From assembly GCF_000715075.1 (NCBI RefSeq), contig NC_134101.1, positions 193,522,103 through 193,586,102 of the forward strand: a DNA stretch of 64,000 nucleotides, given 5' to 3'. Positions 22,761 through 35,480 of the stretch are shown here, piece by piece (position 1 is the stretch's first letter; each line of letters begins with the position of its first letter). The DNA is from Nicotiana tabacum (lineage: Eukaryota; Streptophyta; Magnoliopsida; Solanales; Solanaceae). A program made the position numbers and the translations under genes. The notes below the pieces were generated by a model. It was not told the DNA's origin and did not search any database. It saw nothing but the letters and a program-made list of their open reading frames with translations.

Positions 22761-24896
22761 CTCGCATCAAGGATCGCATTTAAAAGACTCCGGGCCTGCC
22801 GAATCATTTCTAGATCTATGAGGATCCCGCCAAAACACGAAAACTAGCTTGCCTGGTCAAAAGCAATACGGGAAGAGATACAAAGCAAGTAAAACTTCAA
22901 GATTTCTCTCATTTTATATATGCGCGAAAGGTGCGCTCTCTATCTACAAGAATGCTCTATAAACAGCAAAATACAAAGTGGCAAAATCTGCGCTCTACCC
23001 CTAAGGGTTACAGCCTACCAGCCCCAGCCTCGCTCTCCGTGGCATCGGCAATAAGCAACCGACCATCACGCTCGACCACCTTCGCTCAAGTAAATCTTTC
23101 TAGAAGGACGGAACCCCTAGCGTGGGTCTCTTCAAGTGCCTGTCCCAAAGATCTACAACGAATGTAACCCTCGAAGGCCCGCTCCAACCCAGTTCGGTCA
23201 TCAGCAACAGGTTTCCACTCCTTCATCATCCTCGGTCCGGCTTAGTACTATACCAGTCTGGGCACCGGTTATTCTCAATCCGGACTTTCGAGGAATCAAG
23301 CTACAGCTTCACAATCATGTCCACTCGGATTGAAGCTCGAGCCTGCATTTGATACTTCAGGCATTTCTAGCTCGATCGGCTCTGCCCCTAAGGTACTCCT
23401 TAACCTTCGCCTTTTTTATGCAGCTAAAAAATAAGCAAAGTCTAAAGTCAAAGGTTGAAAAGGCAAAAGGCTTACCACAAGAAGGCTCCTGCCTCATCAA
23501 AAGGCTTCTGTAATGCGAGCTATGATATGTCCGAAATGCCAATAGACCGACTCGACCCCTCATTCCCCTCGCCAAGAAGCCTAGAGGGGCCTACCCTCAT
23601 CCAGGGCCCCCCAAAGTATAGCCCCTTGGTGGAGCAGCTAAAGGCCTGGGTCTGTCGGAGTCTTATGGAGGGAAAACTTGATAAGAAAGAGAAGATCCGA
23701 GATACAGAGGATTCATGCTAAAACTTACCATGAAGTGAAGCCGGCAAACCTACTCGACGACCGAGCACCCTCCTGGTGGCCCAACCCTTGTTGGCCCAAA
23801 GGAACCGCTGCTCCGGAGCTAAGGACTCTAGGAATTCTAGGCTAGAATGATGCATTCTCCTCAGAAGCACAGGCCCGTCTCGCCCTAATGAAAGCTCATT
23901 CATGATTATGAAGCGCACATCTCATTTATCGCCATGCCCGGACTCTGTCGTTCCTCGAATAAATAGCCGCTAAGGGCATGACCCACTGGTACCATGAAAT
24001 CAGCAAACCCCGTGGATCCTCGGGAAGCGAAAGCAACCTCACGATTACATGTGAGAAGGGCGGGAACGATTCAACACCAACCAAAAGCACCAACCATCGG
24101 CACCGCCTTCAGTTTCGAGGTAATGCTCAACCTCGAAGACCTCTGTCATAGCAAGACAGCGCTCCAGCAGGCCAACAATGCCTTCACCAACACAAGATTG
24201 GCGTACAGCTTCAAAGGGCCTCCGCAAAAAAGGCTAGTTTATGAAGAAATGGGCATCTCTAACAAACACCCGTGCGAAACAAGCTCCGGGTAATGACCAG
24301 GGTGGCCTGAAGCATGGCCAGGCCTCCATTCATAGATCGCTTCCAGGAAGTCATCGTCGTCCCAGGACCGCGAGTCCTCAGGCAAGTCTATTTTTGAAGT
24401 CTATTATGAGGCCCGAAGATATTATCCATGCTTTCACGCAGAGAAAGGGTCCCGGCGGCCCGAGGTTATTGGCCTAATTCGTGTTCAGTCCGAGAAGTGT
24501 CGAAGCACCCCACGCGAAGCCATTTCATCAACCAAAGGCTGAGAAGAATACTCGCGCCCAAGGTCATTATCGCAGGCAACAAAACAAAATCATGCATTCG
24601 AAGTTGCCAAAAATATAAAGAGATACAACAAGTGTTGAAGGAAGGAATCAAGAAAATATCTTTGTATTTATACAAATATTCACTTACAATGACCCTCGGG
24701 GGGATATGATTACATTACATATGATTAAAAAAGCCCATAGGGGATCCTTATGTAAAAATAAAGAAGTACAAATGGTATGCATACAGCAAGAGCCTAAGGA
24801 CCTAACCTATTCATGTTGCGTCTCCATCATCATCCTCCCAGGCATATGACCTCAAAGAAAATATCTTCCAAGTTCGATCCCCTCGGGGACCTCATC
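22761..24896 (+). other. Non-coding 3' region of Retand-like element
   Basis: Several frames of 60-100 codons occur on both strands with no motif I recognise. Base composition follows the element. Nothing specific can be supported here. Confidence 0.5.
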
Positions 24897-25388
24897 CTAA
24901 TCCTCCCGGAATGGCATGTTCAAAAGGGAGATTATTGAAAATGATGGCGAGGGAGAAGAGCAAAATGACGAAGGAGAAGCCGAAAGAACGCAAGAAGTGG
25001 CTGGGTGAAAAATTTGGCTAGCGTGGACTCTGCCAGTGCTGCTATTTTGAAGCCACTTCTTGAGACGTTGCCTCGGCCAAGAAGGTACCAGCCGGTAGAA
25101 ACTGGCACCATACCCCCCAGGAATCCATAAGGGGTGTAACACGCCGAGCCGAGGGAGGAGGATGAGCAGCGGTATATAATCTGAGCCCCCTCTTGAGCAG
25201 CAGTGCATAATCCAAAGTACCCCTAGGTTTGGAGGAAATCGTACCTCTGCCTTATCACCCCGGGCCAACGGCAACTGCAACAACAGCAACAACAACAACA
25301 ACAGCATCACAGCGGCACAACTTTGCTTAACCAAAATGGGATCTAGAGTTGGGCTAAGGTGCATATGGCGTAATATCTTGAGAAACAT
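24897..25388 (-). CDS. Antisense open frame near 3' LTR, function unknown
   Basis: The minus frame is open from 25469 to 24897; its first ATG is at 25388, giving about 163 residues. A CCCTATAAAT TATA-like box lies about 95 bp upstream on the same strand (25481-25490) and the leader between is pyrimidine-rich. The product has a Leu run from a TTG/CTG repeat (around 25310-25270), then a stretch with several Pro and Trp, then a Ser/Pro-rich tail. No family is recognised. Tat-lineage elements are reported to carry antisense frames at this place, so I list it, but the poly-Leu tract may simply be a translated microsatellite. Confidence 0.3.
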   Translation of the reverse strand: MFLKILRHMHLSPTLDPILVKQSCAAVMLLLLLLLLLQLPLARGDKAEVRFPPNLGVLWIMHCCSRGGSDYIPLLILLPRLGVLHPLWIPGGYGASFYRLVPSWPRQRLKKWLQNSSTGRVHASQIFHPATSCVLSASPSSFCSSPSPSFSIISLLNMPFRED

Positions 25389-25480
25389 AACGAGATGGCA
25401 GAAACTCAAGATAGCAGGAAAGGAAGAAAAGATGGCTATCAAAAAAAGTTTAAATAAAAAGCCAACCACGAAAAAGCCCC

Positions 25481-25490
25481 ATTTATAGGG
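25481..25490 (-). promoter_or_regulatory. Possible antisense TATA box
   Basis: On the minus strand it reads CCCTATAAAT, 278 bp inside the 3' LTR edge. The sister element has TATAAATA at 46636-46643 in the equivalent place. Confidence 0.4.
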
Positions 25491-25767
25491 AGGGCAAAGT
25501 AACCGACGGCACTATTACCACCCTCGAAAAGCATAACAGCGGGCATAATCAATGCATTTGTAGAAGCTAAACCGAAAGCAATGGCGTAACTCCGAAGAAC
25601 AAAGAGTCGCGACATTTTGGGTAATCCTGGAGAAGCGGAAAGGTGAAGTGCCTCGATACCTGTAAAAAGGGGGCTACGCCGTCAGCGCGACGCCATTATG
25701 GGAGACCGAGAAGTTGAATATCAAAATCATTTCTTATCACTTCCCTCTAAGAAACGCGGAGACTATC

Positions 25768-26599
25768 TGTGCACGGTGAAATCCGGGAGGCCGATTTCTC
25801 CTCGACAAAATGCCTCGAAGGGTGATCCCGGAAGCCCGGGATCTTGATCCAGTCAATTCCCTCAAGATAGACTAGTACCCTACCAAGGATAATGTTGACC
25901 GAAGCCCCGACGAATGTAGAAATCTCCCGAGGAATGCACCCGGGGTCGATCAGGTCTATTCAAGCGGCTCGACATCAGCCCGCGCGTACAGTGTAAAGCT
26001 AGTCGGTTGTCCCATCCCATTTCTTTTATCACGCAACGTATTTTGTACTAAGTTTGGGCTCCCCCCTTTCTATCAAAAGGGATTCGCTATCACACTATAA
26101 AGGCAGAGCTCTAACTATTCTATTCAAGTGCAACAATCTCTCTCTCTCTCTCTTCTTTCTAAACTCACTCGTTCTCATTGGCCCGAGGCCACTTTGATAT
26201 TTATCGCTTTCTTACTTGTTCTTCATTATATTTCTCGGTATTGGCCATAAAGAGCCTTGTTCAATCATATCTTTAACTGTTATCCCATTCCCGACTATCC
26301 CTGATAGCTCGAGCTCGACCCTGACCTCGACCCCGAGGCCCCTCATCGATCGGTCCTACATCCGGGCAGCAGGTTCCTCAGCTCGTTCAACTCCTAGTTT
26401 TAGCCTGTATCCCCTTGGTAAAACAAACCTGGGTAGTAAGCCTTCAGGTTTGCTTATTGCCTCGCTTTAGGTTGCATTTCATCCTTAAATTCCACATTCT
26501 TAGCATTGATTGCTCTAAACAACTAGCTCGAGAATAGATCACGTATTTTTAGAATCTCATCTACAAATTTAATTGTTGTTACCATTTTCACGATAAACA
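25768..26599 (+). repeat. 3' LTR of Retand-like element (832 bp)
   Basis: It begins TGTGCACGGTGAAATC after the purine-rich AAGAAACGCGGAGA (about 25749-25762), which serves as the PPT. It ends CACGATAAACA. It matches 17173-18001 along its length. Confidence 0.92.
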
Positions 26600-26808
26600 T
26601 AGTTGTCTATCACAGCCTTGTTGGCTCGCCTACTGTAATCTGAACGTATATGTATATATGTCTTTTGGACAGGTTTCCTTCATGTATGTTATTCTCGTAA
26701 TTCAACAGATGTTAATTGGGTTTATAGTTTAGATGCATGGTTAAGGGTGTTTAACAGGTAGGACTCGGGCACCTATCGCGGACTTTTGGTTTGGGTCGTG
26801 ACATTTAT

Positions 26809-27934
26809 ATAGTAGTAAAATTGAATGAACAAACAAGGAAACCAAATAAATCAAACATAGAATAAGGAAAGAAAGCATGCAAAATCAAATCAGCATTAAT
26901 TTAAGAGAGAAATCCGGTAAACCCTAGTTTAAGAGGGAGAACACAAATAGACACAGATCTCATTGAATCGGACTCATATAGCCGGGTATTGAGTGTATAT
27001 AGACGAAATAATGCCCAAAATCAAAGATTCGAGCCACTTTAGTCCGATCTCAGAAGGTCTCACTTGCCAAACTTAGGCAAGCACCTAAGTAACACATAAA
27101 TGGACGATCAATATTGATAAAAGACCAATAAGGTAAGTATATCATAGGTAGATTTCATCTATAGGTTGTAATCGGAGAGGAACTGGGGTGTGACGGCTAG
27201 GGTTCATGAAAGAGAAGGGAGTGGAGAGTGTTTTAGGGCAGCTGGGCAGAGTGAATGTGAGTATTAGGGTTGGGGTGGGTAATTAAAAGAGGAGGCTAAT
27301 CGTGGGTCGTTGATCTCTTAAGATCAATGCCCAGGATTAAAAGAGACTGGGGTGGGTTATTGGATTGGGTTAGGGATAAAGGGTTTTTGGATCGGGCTTA
27401 GGTTGTTGGGCCAGAGGTTTGGGGCTTGTCTGGTCCAAAATTCATACCAATTTTGGGTTAGGTTAGAAATTAAGGAAAAAATAATTTAATAAATTAATTA
27501 AATAAATATAAAAATACCATTTATGCAAAGTAATATTATAAAATAATAGTAGAAGATTATAAAAATGTAAAATATTATTTCGACCTTAAATAAAATAACA
27601 AATGCAATACAATTGTAAATATACTATTATTGCAAGATTGTACAAATAGCCTAAAATACTAATGTAATTATAAAAATAGAGTAAAATACCTTAAGTAAAT
27701 ATTATAGATGTAAAATAACGATTTAGGTAATTGAATCATCACAAAATAATTTGAAGGAATAATTAATAATTATTCAAGCAATTTAAATACAGAAAAATCA
27801 ATTTAAAAGCTCTAAAAATTATGGAAAATTATAGAAGATGCTCGTATAGGTTTGTAAGCTAAATAATGATGCAAAATATTTTGAAAGTATATATACTATC
27901 TGAGAAAATATGAGGGCAAAATTGGATATCAACA
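26809..27934 (-). repeat. Ogre 3' LTR, inner segment
   Basis: It is collinear with about 60851-61975 of the 5' LTR and ends at 27934. On the minus strand it begins TGTTGATATCC, which with the neighbouring PPT fixes the LTR start. It is AT-rich and no gene is seen. Confidence 0.88.
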
Positions 27935-28069
27935 ACTGCCTCTCTTTACCCGGGAATGATGAAAGAGTTATCGGGTAAAGAAAATAATGACCAATTTTGG
28001 CCGAATTGAGTGAGGAATGATGTGGATTTAAAAAATGGAGACCGAACCCAAGTTCCTGAGTTGCCTACA
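27935..28069 (-). other. Ogre PPT and end of 3' UTR
   Basis: On the minus strand the purine run GGGTAAAGAGAGGCAG (27950-27935, with the adjacent T) sits directly before the LTR. The segment near 28041-28069 (ACCGAACCC...TTGCCTAC) resembles 39277-39308, a repeated motif of this 3' UTR. The chromovirus-like element begins at 28070. Confidence 0.75.
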
Positions 28070-30543
28070 TGTAATTCGCCGAAAAATTTCGCTAAGTAAT
28101 TTAAGATTTCGTGGTGCCAGGTAGGCTAACTATAATATCTTATATGCTATTAATATGATGGATATCAATTGGATATGGTAATAAGTGTATAAGTCATATA
28201 ATAAGTAATGTGAGGTCTAAGGAGAAGCCTGAGTCTAAGTCAAGTTGGAAAATTACATAATAGGCTAAAATTCCAAATGAGTACGCACAAGTCAAAACTT
28301 TAGACGAGCATGTCTACATATATATATATATATATATGGTGTTATGTGATGAACAACCTATTAAATAAAAGATATTTGAGTCTAGTTTCTAAAACTTCAA
28401 ACCGTTCATCATTTGGGCACTCCTACAAAACGATATGATCAAATTACCAAAGTCTGGCATAATGCAATTCTGCGACCATTCTGCGACCGTATAAGTGATT
28501 ATGCGACCGCAAAATGGTCGCACACCTGTCCAGTGAAACCCAGTTATGGGCACCAATTTCACAATCCATTCTGCGACCCACATACCAGTTCAGGCGGTCT
28601 ATTCTGCAACCGCAAACCCGATTTCGGAGGCTTCATTTCCATATTTTTATAACCCGACCCCATTCTGATAAGTAGGCTTTGGAGCTTATTTTGGGGCGAT
28701 CTGCTGAGGGTTTTAGAGAGAGAGGTAAGAGAATTTTAAAGAGAGAAGAAGTAAGCCTAACATTCTAATCATTCAATCTTGCATCAATCTTCAAGAATCA
28801 AGGAAACCAATTACAAGATCTTCATCTAAGATGTAAGATTCTATACATTAGACTTTAATTTCGAGTTTGGAGAATAAGATGGGTGATTGAGGTTTGATTC
28901 TTGGGTGTAATAGTATTATGTATACATGCATGTACAAATACGGTTTTTGGGAAGATTGTTGAACAAAAATAAGCAAAGATTGGGTTGGGGAATGAAGGAA
29001 ATCTTGTAGAAGAGATTTGAAATCAAGATGCACAACTAGTGTTTGATAAAATTCTCAAATGAGCTGAAACCATGAATATCTTCCTAATTTGTGTTCGATT
29101 TTGTTATGTCTCAAAATAGATTGGGATTGCTAGAATTTCCAGAACATTGTAGTAACTTAAGAAAAACATAAACAAGGTATGTATGGCTAAACCACCTTTT
29201 TCTTAGAATCGAACCCCCCAGTGTTCGTGTAATTGGTGTAAGTACCTAAATTGGTCATACTAGGATCGTTTGCCCTAATGTGTTGTGTTAAAAGATTCAT
29301 GTTCAATAATTATTTTAAATATTTATTATGTCGTCATTCTATTTGAGAATGCGTTTAAAATGTGGACTATATGTGTTGAGATAGGTCAAGTATTCATGTC
29401 AAGAATCGAATAAAGCTTGCTATGCTAATTTGTATGAAGAACCTCCGTGTGATTAAGATTTTCCAAGATTTTCCCTTATGTGCACTATGCCTTATATGAT
29501 AGGCCTTTTTGATGTGGATGATAATGTTATTTTAAAAGGGAAACTTGAATTGTAAGATACTTCCAAGTGCCAGGAACGACTTAATAAATGAGGCAACTCG
29601 TGCCATGTAATGAAAGATGGGAAGAAAATTGAATTGAGATGAACGACTGAAAGGATGATATCTCAAGTGAGATGGCCTAGTTGATCGGGCCGTGATCGGA
29701 AACCATGTCGCACACATGGTGGTACTGTGCTAGACTTATTGATTGAAATTGTGGATACGGTTGATGTCTCAAATGAGATGACCTAGCCGATCGGGTCAAG
29801 ATCAGACTCCATGTAGGAACACGGTGGTATTGTGGATTGTGGCACATGACACTGAGATTATCAACATAATAAGATGGAAATTTAACCGAAAACTATGTGA
29901 TCCTTACTTGATTTTTGTCGTATTTGTTTGAAGCTTTTATTGTACATCATGACTGCTTCCTCTATGTTTCTTTGTTCATTCTATTAAGATTGATGTTTAC
30001 CTCTACATAATAGTACTATTCGACAGTACTAACATCCTTTTTACCGGGGGCGCTACAACTTTAAATAGATGTAGGTGGTTCCATAGAAGATAGTGTTGAT
30101 CGCAGTTAGTGGGGCATCCTCTTTCCAGCTAACTTGGTGAGCCCGCATTATTTTGGGGTTCTATATCTTTTGTATCTTATATTCACCTTCTTACCATATT
30201 TTGAGGCATTGTCGGGGCCTTGTTGTCTGCCCTTTCTTAACACTTTCTTTTGTATCTATTTAGAGGCTCCGTAGACATTTATGTGGTTTATATATGGGTG
30301 TTGGGAAGGTCAATAGATTATGTTGTGCTTCGTATTCCTGTTCTATTAAATCGTAAGGTGTATGTACTTTAAAACTTAATAATGATGTACCTAATAAATT
30401 GGCTTAGTAATGACTTGTATGATCTCCTATTGTCTAATTGATGAAATCATATCTTCTCTTGATCGTAAGTGAGTTGGGTAGAAAGTGTCTAACAGGTTGC
30501 TCGGACGAGCGCCGGTCGCGCTCCCCGAGCTTGGGGCGTAACA
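28070..30543 (+). repeat. 5' LTR of chromovirus-like element (2474 bp)
   Basis: It begins TGTAATTCGCCG (TGAAAGGTCCCGG in the 3' copy) and ends GGGGCGTAACA before the PBS. Its first about 1450 bp align with 36774-38216. It includes a hairpin TGCGACC...GGTCGCA at 28502-28522. A GA-rich block lies at 28716-28760. Open frames inside it are short and look like chance. Confidence 0.87.
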
Positions 30544-30547
30544 AACT

Positions 30548-30560
30548 TGGTATCAGAGCC
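30548..30560 (+). other. Primer binding site (initiator tRNA-Met type)
   Basis: TGGTATCAGAGCC lies four bases after the LTR end, as in most chromoviruses. Confidence 0.9.
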
Positions 30561-32181
30561 TAAGGTTTTAAAGTGTCCTAGGATGTATCGGAGCCGTGTC
30601 TAGTAGAGTCCTTCTTATCGGTGTGTAATCGACCACATCTATAAGTTGGAGGCTACATGGACATTTAGGAATGTTACCTTTCTTCGATACTCCATATCGT
30701 GCGATAAAGCTTGACTATAAGATTATCTTCTAACCAGTACGTTGAGATTCAAGTTAAGTTTAAATGTTCTTTCGTCTATTCTAAGTAATGTTCTTATATG
30801 ACCTGACAAATAGGCAAGGGCCTGAAAATTAAGAAGATGGGACATGTATCTTGTTGAACAAATGGTATGGACATATAGGATAAGTACGCAGTACCATGAA
30901 TATATTTTGTTTGAGAAAAGGTGCTAAAAGTGATTACCCACCTCCAAGGAGACGTTGACATGATAAATTGGAAATAAGTTTGAACAGCAGACGTGGGTAG
31001 TGTTGGAAGCATGTATATGATCCTAAGGTGTAAAAGAAAATTTTTTATATAAGTATGTGATATATGGATGGCATGATCAAGAGATTAATGATGGGAATGT
31101 AAGTCTCTCCCAGGAGACAAGAAGTTATGAAAGGAGAGTCAATTGAACCCATAATGAGAAGACCCTTGTACTATGAATTTTATAAGAATCTAGAAATGTA
31201 CGAAGTTGTACTATACTACTAAAGGATATTGACATAAGAAATTAGAATTCCAAACCCGTGTGGCTGAAGAAGAGCAGAGAACTTATAAGGTTAATACCAT
31301 GGCGACTTAAATGTCCCTAATAGTCCAACATATATATATATATAAGGGATAGATACATGAGGTATATGTCCCTGAAGTTGCTAAATTCAAGACTTGTGTC
31401 GAAATCCGGGACGTTCACCCCAAGTAAGGGAGGAAGGGCCACAATGAGGCCACTTAAACACCATGAAACAACAGTAAGACAATGTAGCTATGATGTTTGA
31501 ATAATTTGTTGATGACATGTGTAGTCTAGAAAAGTGATAACGAGTAATGTGATTCTCTGAAAGGATATGCTAATAATAGGCTACTACTACCCTATGAAGG
31601 TGGAAGGTTAAGGAAGGTGAATTCTTCATGCATGGCAATGTGAATGACAGGGTCAACAATCCTAGAAACCAAGAGTAACGTTTGTAAAGGGATTTTACAC
31701 CTCTTAGAGGGTCGGGAACAATAGAACCCAAGGAAGCACTATAGATTGGAAGTGAAAAGTTGCAAGTTTTTAGAATTGGTTAATCATGGATTTTCTATTT
31801 AACCAAAGTTCCAAGGCATTAAGAGAGACGGAATAAGTGGGAGAAATAAATGTGATGCTACAAGAACCCAATAGTACATTTGGACTTGATGGAGATCCTC
31901 TTAAAGATCTTACAAGCAAGGAGGTGTTAAGCGATACACGGGTGAATACAATTTCCCACGGGTATCCCAACAAGTGTTGAGAGGTGAGCAAGACGAATTC
32001 CTAACTAAGGAAAAGGACCACATAACATTTTGAGGAGTGCATAACTATGCACTAATTAAGATGGATGAGGCAAGAAGAAATGGGAAGAAAATCTATGAAA
32101 TGAGATGGTCATGGTTATCATAAAATAGTTTGTATCAAAATGGTGGACTCGCTTAGATGAGTTTGAAGCGGTAAGGAGGGA
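30561..32181 (+). other. 5' internal region of chromovirus-like element, no gene seen
   Basis: This is the expected place for gag, but only short frames on both strands remain. No capsid motif is readable. A small TA run lies at about 31331-31343. Confidence 0.5.
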
Positions 32182-32493
32182 ATGACCTTGCCATTAAATC
32201 TGAGGGAGATTGCCCAAGGGTTTGTTAGGAGAATGTATCGAGCCATGGAGGGATTGGTAGAACTTGTTGCTAACGGGAGTACTCTTGTTCCTATTAATGT
32301 CACAGCATCACCAGATCATGTGGTATGTCAGTATGGTACCAACTTATGTTACAGTTGTGGAGTCAAGGTGCATCAGTTAAGGCATTGCCCCGTCAATCTA
32401 AGTTACCAATTAAGAGACCCCTTAGTACATCATTCTGAACACCATATACTTTACTTTTTTATATATGTACACCTGTATTGGGAGCCTGCATAG
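32182..32493 (+). pseudogene. gag C-terminal remnant with intact CCHC knuckle
   Basis: A 103-codon frame contains CYSCGVKVHQLRHC at 32347-32388. Its spacing is exactly CX2CX4HX4C, the nucleocapsid zinc knuckle that binds element RNA. The usual Gly before the His is Val here. The flanking VNGSTLVPIN-like stretch and the following PVNLSYQLRDP do not identify the lineage further. The frame has no upstream gag partner. It is the only coding trace in this element. Confidence 0.6.
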
Positions 32494-33486
32494 ATATGGT
32501 CTTAACAAGAATCTGAATCACAAAACATTGCATGTATCCACTTTCTGAACGAGACATATTATTCGTGAAGCTACTCTACCACTAATTCTCTTATTTACAA
32601 CCTTTTGTGGAATTGAGCTTTATAGGTATTCCCATGAGTTGGGATATAACCCTAGGATAATACCTCCCACTTGCTTTCCTAAATTCTCAACAAGGGACTA
32701 TACCTAATGAATTTCTTACAACACCTTTTTATTTAAATGGACAATATCTGCTCACTTGTTCCTTTGTATACACCTTCATAAATTTTACCTATGTGGTGTC
32801 AAGTTCCATGTAAAGCATCCCAGTGTTTCGATCCTTCTCGAGTCACTCTTTTTTCTCATTGGTGTATATGGCTTCTATGGTTTGAACAGCCACTCTAATC
32901 TCTTGCGAGTATCATCATGAAACCTTTTCATTGTCTCGTAACATGAGAGAATATCCCACCTTCCATCATATGTTTACATGTCGATTAAAGTGGTCGCTGG
33001 TCCACATAAAGTTTCTGAGAAAATTGAGATTTAACACAAATTTGTCACAGGATGATCTTGTTGTTTACCCATCTCAGTATGGGTTTCATGTAGACCTAAA
33101 TTGTCTCACATTAGGTAGCTCACTTTATTCCTGGTATTGTAGTTTCCCATGAAGTGGCCTGGTATTACAGCTTTAGAGTTATTATGGCAGAAACATGTCT
33201 AGCACATAGAAAAATGTTCATTCTCTCTAACCAATACATGATCTCATCCCAATATTAGGATGTCCTAGCTATGTGGTTTCACTTGTGAAAGGTTGAAAAT
33301 AGATGCTTTCAGATTTTGGCACATATCATGAGCATATTAATTTGGAAGACAAGTTGTTGTACATTTAGTTCTCTCATATAGGACCAATTATGGGAAGGGT
33401 TAAGCTGTTTGAATTATGATAATCTCATAAGTGTTCAACTTTTTTTCATCCTCATGGGCTTGTGGCATAGATTCCTTGTGTCGATT
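32494..33486 (+). other. Internal region, no recognisable coding
   Basis: It contains short frames such as 32931-33152 with no motif. No RT, RNase H or integrase signature is seen on either strand. Confidence 0.5.
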
Positions 33487-35480
33487 TTTCACGATCCAAA
33501 CAAATGGACCGCGACGGGTACCTGAGTTCTACCTGTCAAACACCCCTAAGTATGCGTCTAGGATATGAACTTGAATAACATCTGCTGAATTAAAAAAATA
33601 ATATATATGAAGGAAACCTGCCAACAAGGCATATGTACATATATATGCAGAATACAGTGGGCGAGCCGGCAAGGCTGCTATAGACAACTACACATCCAAA
33701 ACTGAAAGCCGACAAGGCCATATACAACCCAACTAGACATACTGTCTACAGACCTTTAATAGAACATAACTGTGCAAAGACGGGACTGAGCCACGTCATA
33801 CCCATATACATACAAACATATATAGACGGGACAGAGAAACGTCATACCCATATACATATATATATATATACACAAACGTATCGTACCAAAATCAAAAGCA
33901 GCTCCGGATCAAGTGGAGCACGCCAACTCTCGCTGATTAGGGATCCTAAGAAGGGGGACCGTCAGCTTGCCTACCTGCACCTGCGGGCATAAAATGCAAG
34001 CCCCATGAAATAGGGCGTCAGTACGAAAAATGTACTGAGTATGTAAGGCATGGAAATTAGTACATAAAAGACATAGATAAAATATGGAATATAGAAACAC
34101 GTCTTTAACTTTGTAAATTCTGAAACATTTATAATGTCATGCACGTGCGTATAAATATTGTGTCATGCATAGGTATGGGTGTACATAATATCATCAAGCC
34201 ACTGAGGGTATCCCATCATATCGTCTCGGCCATTGTGGGCAACATCATCAATATATACCAGCTGATCAGGTGGTGGTGCATATATAATGTCGTAACCTTT
34301 TTCCATATCCCATATACATATATTTACATATACACTCGTATATAATGTCATCTGGTCATGGGTCAATGAACATGTATAAATGAGTGAAATACATGAAAAA
34401 TACGTGATAATCTCAATATTCTTTCCGAATAAACTTTTTCAACTGTGTATTATTCTGATACCCATGAATAGAAGATAATAATAATTTTCATGAGGAATCA
34501 AGAATATAGACACCGCTACTATTTCTATGAATAGAGTAATTTATGGAGACTGTGTGTCTTGCTTGTTTCTTCAGTATAATTTGGACCATGCCAAAAGAAA
34601 GAAGGGATGGCCTAAACATACCTAAAGTAGGGAAAACTCCGTATAATATTCCGTTGGAAACCTTTGTGAATTGAACTTAGAATCCAAAAATCGGACTAAG
34701 CTTCTGCGCAATTTGTTCCTGCTTCTTTAAAGCTTATTAACGAAATTTCTTTTTTCCTAGGATTCGTTGGAAGTTGGAACAAAATCATTTTTGAATAAAG
34801 AGGAACGGAAGTTGAAAGTTGGAACGAAAATTGGAAGTTGAAAGTTGGATTTAAAGCTTGTTTGAAATGAAATTTGCTAAAGCTTCAACATTTTCTTGTC
34901 TGATCCAGAGACAAAATGTTTGAAATTTTTAACAAGCCTATAACCATGTCTTACATATAAGACTTGTAACCAAGTCTTGTTTGGATAAGACTTTATGAAA
35001 TCCCCATAAGTAGCCACATGGCTTGAATGACTAAGAGTCATCTTAGCCATTGTAACTTTGTGTCATGTGGCTTTGGGTTACTTAATTAAGTTTTGTCCGC
35101 TTATTAGTTAACTGTGTAATGTTCTGTTACCCGGTAATTAATTAATTAGCCGCATAATTTAAAAATTAACACAAATTACTCAAAATTTTATTTATTTTTA
35201 ATATACTTTATATATTATACTACCGTGGTCATATGGTACCTTGCATGGTACTAGTTCATAATTATCGGGTATTATCGTTCGACCCGTATTTTATTCCAAA
35301 TTGGCCACTTTCAACGAAACTCGTTTTCTTTAAGCCGTGTACTCCTTTATCCTTCATAACACTTATTTATCGCTTGTTATAAATAGTGTTAGTACGTTAA
35401 CGTCACGATGATCCCATCCCCGAGTCTACGTTGGTTAACTGATAATGAAATTTTCACGTACGAAAATGCGAGATGTAACA
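33487..35480 (-). mobile_element. Solo LTR, Tekay-type, inserted in the chromovirus-like element
   Basis: In the minus sense it starts TGTTACATCTCGCATTTTCG at 35480 and runs to the equivalent of GTCGTGACA (damaged to CGTGAAA) at 33487; it is about 1994 bp and homologous end to end with the 10517-12424 LTR. There is no internal region on either side. The flanks CGATT and CAGTT agree at three of five bases, so a target duplication is only suggestive. A local duplication of about 46 bp (ACGGGAC...CGTCATACCCATATACAT) lies at about 33779-33870, and the conserved stem-loop at 34019-34037. Confidence 0.83.

Larger units (their letters stand above)
17173..26599 (+). mobile_element. Retand-like (Tat lineage) gag-pro element without pol, complete
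   Basis: It has LTRs of 829 and 832 bp, flanking TAGTT duplications, a PBS at 18005-18022 and a PPT before the 3' LTR. The interior carries gag and protease only. RT, RNase H and integrase are not found in any frame between 20377 and 25767, where instead tandem repeats and an antisense frame occur. This makes it a non-autonomous gag-containing element that would need pol supplied in trans. The two LTRs differ at roughly 8% of positions over the first 235 bp (by eye, mostly transitions), so the insertion is old. Confidence 0.9.
10517..26803 (+). mobile_element. Tekay-type LTR element with most of its interior lost
   Basis: It has a 5' LTR at 10517-12424, an initiator-tRNA-Met-type PBS at 12429-12440 and a 5'-truncated 3' LTR at 15752-17172 plus 26605-26803. 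Perfect 5-bp duplications flank it. No gag or pol of its own remains. The interior is replaced by a minus-strand Athila-like LTR/3' UTR piece (12467-15751), and the 3' LTR carries a Retand-like insertion (17173-26599). A deletion took the Tekay interior together with the first about 185 bp of the 3' LTR. Confidence 0.88.
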
